From Chryseobacterium soldanellicola (GTDB lineage: Bacteria > Bacteroidota > Bacteroidia > Flavobacteriales > Weeksellaceae), in NCBI RefSeq assembly GCF_900100115.1, contig NZ_FNKL01000001.1, positions 310,001-374,000 of the forward strand: a DNA stretch of 64,000 nt, given 5' to 3'. Under the pieces are notes generated by a model. That model made no database searches, had not been told where the DNA came from, and saw only the letters and a program-made list of their open reading frames with translations. Below, piece after piece: positions 59,774 through 64,000 of this stretch. Each line of letters begins with the position of its first letter. The stretch's first letter is position 1. Position numbers and translations under genes: made by a program.

Positions 59774-61846
59774 ATGGAAAATACACTTCACGAAAAAGTT
59801 TCTCAAGATATATTACTTAAGGCTTACAACCATATGATGCTTGCCAAGGCTATGGCAGACATCTACGAAGAAAATAGAAATGTTTGTAAATATGTTCATA
59901 GCACTTCAAGAGGTCATGAAGCGATTCAGTTGGCGACTGCTTATCAGCTTAAAAAAGAAGACTGGGTTTCTCCTTATTACAGAGACGAAAGCATTCTTTT
60001 AGGGATCGGTTTTGAACCTTATCAATTAATGCTTCAATTATTGGCAAAAGCTGACGATCCGTTTTCCGGCGGCAGATCATATTACTCGCATCCTTCGAGC
60101 AGAGATGAAAATATGCCTAAAATCATTCATCAGAGCTCGGCAACAGGAATGCAGACCATTCCGACAACGGGAGTTGCTCAGGGAATTAAATATATCCAGG
60201 ATTTTGAATTACAGAATTTCGAAAATAATCCGGTCGTAGTTTGCAGTCTTGGGGACAATTCTGTTACAGAAGGTGAAGTGAGTGAGGCGTTACAATTTGC
60301 TGCTTTGCATCAGCTTCCTATCATTTTTCTTGTTCAGGATAATGAGTGGGGAATTTCTGTAACCAAAGAAGAAGCTAGAACGTGTGATGCTTACGATTTC
60401 GTGGCAGGTTTTGTAGGATTAGGCAGAATGAGAGTTGACGGAACAGATTTCGTTGAAAGCTTTGAAGTAATGAAAAAAGCTGTTGATTTTGTACGAACTG
60501 AAAGAAAACCTTTAGTTGTTTGTGCAAAAACAGTTCTTATTGGCCACCACACTTCAGGAGTAAGAAGAGAATTCTATAGGGATGAAGAAGATTTAACAAA
60601 ACACAGAGCAAAAGATCCGGGAGAAATCCTTAGAAAGCAATTGCTTGAATCCGGTGCTGATGAAGAATTATTAAAGCAAATCACGAAAAAGGCAAGATTA
60701 GAAGCAGAAGAAGCTTTTGAAAGAGCGCAAAATGCAGAAGATCCTAAGCCTGAAACCGTAATGCAGCATATTTTCGCACCAACTCCGATCACCGAAGAAG
60801 TTGGAACCCGTGAACCTGAAGGTGGCGAAAAAATCGTCATGGTAGACGCCGCGATTCACGCGATTCAGGAGATTATGTGGAAACATCCGGAAGCCTTACT
60901 TTACGGTCAGGATGTTGGTGAAAGAATCGGTGGAGTTTTCCGTGAAACGGTGACTTTAGGTAAAAAATTCGGAAGCAAAAGGGTTTTTAATACAGCGATT
61001 CAGGAAGCGTATATCATTGGTTCTACGACGGGAATGAGCGCGGTGGGTTTAAAGCCAATTGTTGAAGTACAGTTTGCAGACTATATCTATCCGGGAATCA
61101 ATCAGTTAATCACTGAAATTTCCAAATCAAACTATTTAAGCAACGGGAAATTTCCTGTAAGCAATATCATCAGAGTTCCCATTGGAGCTTACGGCGGCGG
61201 CGGACCTTACCACAGCGGAAGTGTTGAAAGTATTTTAGCCAATATCAAAGGAATTAAAATCGCATATCCAAGCAATGCAGCGGACTTTAAAGGGTTATTA
61301 AAAGCAGCCTATTATGATCCGAATCCAGTGGTAATGCTCGAGCACAAAGGTCTTTACTGGAGCAAAGTTCCTGGAACCGAAGACGCAAAAACGATCGAGC
61401 CGGCAGAAGATTATGTCCTACCTTTCGGAAAAGGAAAAATCATCATCGAAGCTGATAAAGAACAAACCGAAAAAGGCAGAACTTTATTGGTTGTCACTTA
61501 CGGAATGGGGGTTTACTGGGCAAAAGAAGCTGCGAAAAGCTTTAACGGAAGAGTTGAAGTGATCGATTTAAGAACCTTAATTCCTCTTGATGAAGAATTG
61601 GTTTTCGAAAGAGTAAAAGCTCACGGAAAATGCATCGTTTTAACGGAGGAACAGTTAAATAATTCATTCGCTGAAGCCTTTGCACACCGTATTTCTAAAA
61701 ACTGCTTCAAATATCTGGATGCTCCGGTAGAAACAATGGGATCTCTTGATACTCCGGCCGTTCCGATCAACTTAATTTTAGAAAAGGAAATGCTTCCAAA
61801 TGCAGAAAAGCTTTCTATTAAAATTGAAGAAATGTTGAAATATTAA
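59774..61846 (+). CDS. 2-oxo acid dehydrogenase E1, fused alpha and beta subunits
   Basis: A 690-residue thiamine diphosphate enzyme. The alpha part (about 1-330) has the TPP motif region GDNSVTEGEVSEAL, followed by DNEWGIS. The beta part (about 350-690) carries LYGQDVGERIGGVF, EVQFADYIYPGINQ and GAYGGGGPYHSG. Such alpha-beta fusions are typical of Bacteroidetes and act in branched-chain keto acid or pyruvate-type dehydrogenase complexes. The E2 and E3 partners are not in the window. The ATG at 59774 (MENTLHEKVSQDI) is preferred over an in-frame TTG at 59747 because the promoter box lies in between. A terminator follows at 61860-61884. Confidence 0.92.
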   Translation: MENTLHEKVSQDILLKAYNHMMLAKAMADIYEENRNVCKYVHSTSRGHEAIQLATAYQLKKEDWVSPYYRDESILLGIGFEPYQLMLQLLAKADDPFSGGRSYYSHPSSRDENMPKIIHQSSATGMQTIPTTGVAQGIKYIQDFELQNFENNPVVVCSLGDNSVTEGEVSEALQFAALHQLPIIFLVQDNEWGISVTKEEARTCDAYDFVAGFVGLGRMRVDGTDFVESFEVMKKAVDFVRTERKPLVVCAKTVLIGHHTSGVRREFYRDEEDLTKHRAKDPGEILRKQLLESGADEELLKQITKKARLEAEEAFERAQNAEDPKPETVMQHIFAPTPITEEVGTREPEGGEKIVMVDAAIHAIQEIMWKHPEALLYGQDVGERIGGVFRETVTLGKKFGSKRVFNTAIQEAYIIGSTTGMSAVGLKPIVEVQFADYIYPGINQLITEISKSNYLSNGKFPVSNIIRVPIGAYGGGGPYHSGSVESILANIKGIKIAYPSNAADFKGLLKAAYYDPNPVVMLEHKGLYWSKVPGTEDAKTIEPAEDYVLPFGKGKIIIEADKEQTEKGRTLLVVTYGMGVYWAKEAAKSFNGRVEVIDLRTLIPLDEELVFERVKAHGKCIVLTEEQLNNSFAEAFAHRISKNCFKYLDAPVETMGSLDTPAVPINLILEKEMLPNAEKLSIKIEEMLKY

Positions 61847-61859
61847 AATATATAAAACC

Positions 61860-61884
61860 AAACCTCTAAAATTTTTAGAGGTTT
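61860..61884 (+). terminator. terminator of the E1 fusion gene
   Basis: AAACCTCTAAA and TTTAGAGGTTT form a perfect 11-base-pair stem with a three-base loop, followed by a T run. Confidence 0.88.
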
Positions 61885-61942
61885 TTTTGTGCTCTTTTTT
61901 ATAATTTTTAATAACTTGAGTCGGCAAATCCCATAAACACTT

Positions 61943-62974
61943 ATGATTACTACAAAATATGTCAATTACAAACAGGTTTTAAACTTATCGGGGTATCATT
62001 TGATCTGGATCTCGGTTTGGTGTACGTTGATCGCTATCCTATTTTATTTTTTCAACTGGCAGTGGATGACCATTCCCTGGGTTCCGGTTGCGCTGATCGG
62101 TACGGCAGAAGCTTTTTTGGTGGGTTTTAAAAATAATCAGGCGTATGACAGACTTTGGGAAGCCCGAAAAATCTGGGGCGGAATTGTGAATTCCAGCCGT
62201 TCATTTGCAGCCATGGTTTACGCTTTTGACACCGAAAATGAGGAAATGGGCGCTTTTGAACTCGAAGACCGAAGAAAAAAAATCGTTTACAGACATATAG
62301 CGTGGTTGTACACGTTTCGTGAACAACTTTTGGTTCCTACGGAATGGGAGCACATCAGCCACGAAGATGAAAGCTTTAAAAATATCGATCATAAGCGTAA
62401 CAGACTGATTAGAGCAGGATTTCCCGATTACGGAAGAACTCCTATCTTTTTACATAAATATCTTTCAGAGGAAGAATTGGAACAACAGTCTGATTATAAG
62501 AATTTTGCGACCTTTTTGATTTCAAAACAGGCAAAAGAAATTAACGAATTAAAGAACAGCAAAGTCATTTCTGATTTCAATCAAATGCAGCTCCAAAACT
62601 GTTTAAATGAGTTTTATAACTTTCAGGGACAAGCTGAAAGAATCAAAAAATTTCCTTCGCCAAGACAGTTTGCCAGTACAGCATTCGTTTTTAATATTCT
62701 TTTTATTACTTTACTTCCGTTAGGCTTAGTGAATGAATTTGCAAAATTGGGAGATTGGGGAATCTGGACCTCCATCCCTTTCTGCATCATTATCGGGTGG
62801 ATTTATATCATTATGGAACTTGTGGGCGATTATTCCGAAAACCCTTTTGCAGGCCTGATGTTTGACGTTCCGATGCTTTCAATTTGCCGTACAATAGAAA
62901 TTGATCTCCTTCAAATCATTGGTGAGAAAGATCTTCCAGAACCTATTTCATCTAAAAACGGAGTTTTGATGTAA
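61943..62974 (+). CDS. bestrophin-family anion channel
   Basis: A 343-residue membrane protein of the bestrophin (UPF0187) family. N-terminal helices lie at about 17-55 (LIWISVWCTLIAILFYFFNW and VPVALIGTAEAFLVGFKNNQ). The signature NNQAYDRLWEARKIWGG follows. The middle is helical and cytoplasmic. C-terminal helices are around 240-285, with GDYSENPFAGLMFDVPM as the second signature, near residues 299-315. Bacterial homologues form pentameric channels; some conduct cations, others anions, so ion choice is open. It lies downstream of the E1 gene after a terminator, with a repeat-rich gap behind it. Confidence 0.9.
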   Translation: MITTKYVNYKQVLNLSGYHLIWISVWCTLIAILFYFFNWQWMTIPWVPVALIGTAEAFLVGFKNNQAYDRLWEARKIWGGIVNSSRSFAAMVYAFDTENEEMGAFELEDRRKKIVYRHIAWLYTFREQLLVPTEWEHISHEDESFKNIDHKRNRLIRAGFPDYGRTPIFLHKYLSEEELEQQSDYKNFATFLISKQAKEINELKNSKVISDFNQMQLQNCLNEFYNFQGQAERIKKFPSPRQFASTAFVFNILFITLLPLGLVNEFAKLGDWGIWTSIPFCIIIGWIYIIMELVGDYSENPFAGLMFDVPMLSICRTIEIDLLQIIGEKDLPEPISSKNGVLM

Positions 62975-63074
62975 GGAAGATGAATCGTCAATAAAGTGAA
63001 TTGTGAATTTACATACAGCCGGAAAAAAATTGACTATTGACAATTCATTTTTTTAAATTCATTTCTCGCGTCGC

Positions 63075-63109
63075 TGTCATTGCGAAGAGCGAAGCGATGA
63101 AGCAATCTC
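63075..63109. repeat. dispersed GTCATTGCGAAGAGCGAAGC unit
   Basis: A single copy of the 35-base unit that forms an inverted pair at 9445-9615, with a few differences. Confidence 0.7.
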
Positions 63110-63139
63110 ATTACACTTTCATTACTACACTCTCATCCT

Positions 63140-63238
63140 CCACAGCGTTTGTCATTCCGTAGGAATTTAGACTCATTTTATAGAATTAATTATGTGATAA
63201 TAGGTGTTGAGATTCCTACGGAATGACAAACGCTGTGG
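63140..63238. repeat. perfect 27-base inverted repeat
   Basis: The arms at 63140-63166 (core GTTTGTCATTCCGTAGGAAT) and 63212-63238 are exact reverse complements, with a 45-base spacer. The unit belongs to the same loose GTTTGTCATTC family seen at 9524 and 40494. Confidence 0.8.
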
Positions 63239-63306
63239 AAGCTACATGAAAAATAATGTTGAGATATTCTTTCTTCGTCAGAATGACAAACTGCATAACA
63301 GAAAAA

Positions 63307-64000
63307 TTACTTTTTATGAAAATGACTCGGAAACGCATCCTCCGGCTTCATTCTGAAAATATTGAGCAAAATCCATGATTTTAAGAAACCATATCCGTAA
63401 GAAAACATTTGAATATACGTGGAAATCACCGCCATTCCTGCAATACTGATATTTTTAGTTACAATCAACGCATGAAAAAGAACCATAAAAGTATACAGAC
63501 CATAAAGTGCCAGAATAAAGCCTCTCCCAAGTGCAAAATATTCTATAAAACCCATTACATAGCCTAATAAAAATAAGGTCGGAAAACCAAAAGATATTTT
63601 CACATAATTAGGATGTCTTTGATTCAAAATCGGTCTTGCACAGCCAAACTGATAAATTTGCTTTGAAAATTTTCCAAAATCCACCCTGCGTTTGTGATAT
63701 ACAGCTATATCGTCAAAAAATGCTGTCGTAAAGCCATTTTCCCAAAGCGTCATCGACAAATCGGGGTCCTCTCCTATTCTCATCTCTGAAAATCCGCCTA
63801 TCTTTTCAAAAACTTCTTTTTTTACCCCCATATTAAAGCTTCGGGGCTGAAATTTTGAAACCGATTTTTTATTGCCTCTGATTCCTCCCGTTGTAAAAAC
63901 CGACGTCATGGAATACGAAATTGCCTTCTGCATCAGATTAAAGCCTTTATGCGCCTTATCTGCGCCTCCAAAAGCATCACATGGTATTTTAACAATATCT
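63307..64000 (-). CDS. glycosyltransferase family 2 protein, 5' end cut by window edge
   Basis: The frame is open from base 64000 to a stop at 63307, giving 230 residues and no visible start; an internal ATG at 63933 is not the real start. The visible part carries SFNMGVKKEVFEKIGGFSE and MRIGEDPDLSMTLWENGF, where the Glu-Asp pair is the acceptor-side catalytic motif of GT2 enzymes. Two or three C-terminal membrane helices follow (FPTLFLLGYVMGFIEYFALG and neighbours), so it is membrane-bound. It probably builds a surface polysaccharide. Donor and acceptor are unknown. Confidence 0.85.
   Translation of the reverse strand, partial: DIVKIPCDAFGGADKAHKGFNLMQKAISYSMTSVFTTGGIRGNKKSVSKFQPRSFNMGVKKEVFEKIGGFSEMRIGEDPDLSMTLWENGFTTAFFDDIAVYHKRRVDFGKFSKQIYQFGCARPILNQRHPNYVKISFGFPTLFLLGYVMGFIEYFALGRGFILALYGLYTFMVLFHALIVTKNISIAGMAVISTYIQMFSYGYGFLKSWILLNIFRMKPEDAFPSHFHKK

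Larger units (their letters stand above)
62975..63306. other. repeat-rich gap between bestrophin and glycosyltransferase genes
   Basis: A 332-base gap between convergent genes. It holds a GTCATTGCGAAGAGCGAAGC unit (63075-63109), a 27-base perfect inverted repeat (63140-63238), and a further TCAGAATGACAAAC unit near 63280. No gene is seen. Confidence 0.75.

Noticed and set aside
63140-63238. An insertion sequence or MITE
   Set aside because: No transposase, target duplication or flanking direct repeats were seen; the arms match a dispersed intergenic repeat family.
1-64000. Phage defence, toxin-antitoxin, secondary-metabolite or prophage genes
   Set aside because: I looked for restriction, reverse transcriptase, Cas, toxin-antitoxin, integrase and biosynthetic cluster signatures and saw none.

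Overview
The window reads as chromosome from a member of the Flavobacteriia, most like Chryseobacterium or a close Weeksellaceae relative. The evidence is low GC, Bacteroidetes-type promoters (TAnnTTTG) placed close to start codons, and ten secreted proteins with type IX secretion system (T9SS) sorting domains. Gene layouts such as ftsX-DUF3098-uppP-truB and a fused E1 alpha/beta dehydrogenase fit the same group. The genus is an inference; no rRNA or tRNA gene is present to confirm it.

Layout. Positions 1-1.7 kb carry a truncated alpha/beta hydrolase and an EamA transporter. At 1.9-7.2 kb there is a tandem pair of secreted M36 (fungalysin) metalloproteases. rpsA lies at 7.4-9.2 kb, followed by a repeat-rich gap. 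From 9.9 to 14.1 kb are a DEAD-box helicase with a DbpA-type RNA-binding tail, an SMP-30 lipoprotein, a MerR regulator and a four-repeat helix-hairpin-helix protein. From 14.2 to 18.5 kb a leftward six-gene run (ftsX, DUF3098, uppP, truB, a small outer-membrane protein, rluF) combines cell-envelope and RNA-modification functions, with rsmA divergent. From 19.4 to 28 kb three paralogous giant T9SS type B proteins with choice-of-anchor L domains stand in tandem. From 28.2 to 43.8 kb lie housekeeping genes: DUF1003, TIGR02757, rnz, rdgB, a CPBP protease, an MFS transporter, prfC, a DUF4349 lipoprotein, acyl-CoA dehydrogenase, acyl-CoA ligase, a zinc-ribbon-family coiled coil, Nif3 and a voltage-gated channel. 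From 43.8 to 52.3 kb is a second run of four T9SS type A proteins. From 52.6 to 64 kb are dnaE with a fused exonuclease, a secreted subtilase, the E1 alpha/beta fusion, a bestrophin and a truncated glycosyltransferase.

How it works together. About 23 kb (36 percent) of the window encodes T9SS cargo: two metalloproteases, one subtilase and seven adhesin-like or carbohydrate-binding-like surface proteins. These would serve protein degradation, adhesion or gliding outside the cell. Almost every transcription unit ends in a clear rho-independent hairpin, so the T9SS paralogues look like separately transcribed units rather than one operon.

I found no CRISPR array, prophage, insertion sequence, tRNA, rRNA or recognisable defence island. 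The least explained features are a composite intergenic element present twice (near 9.7 and 40.6 kb), a near-identical T9SS tail plus terminator shared by two neighbouring genes, a zinc-ribbon-family protein that has lost all four cysteines, and uncharacterised N-terminal modules in the second T9SS cluster.
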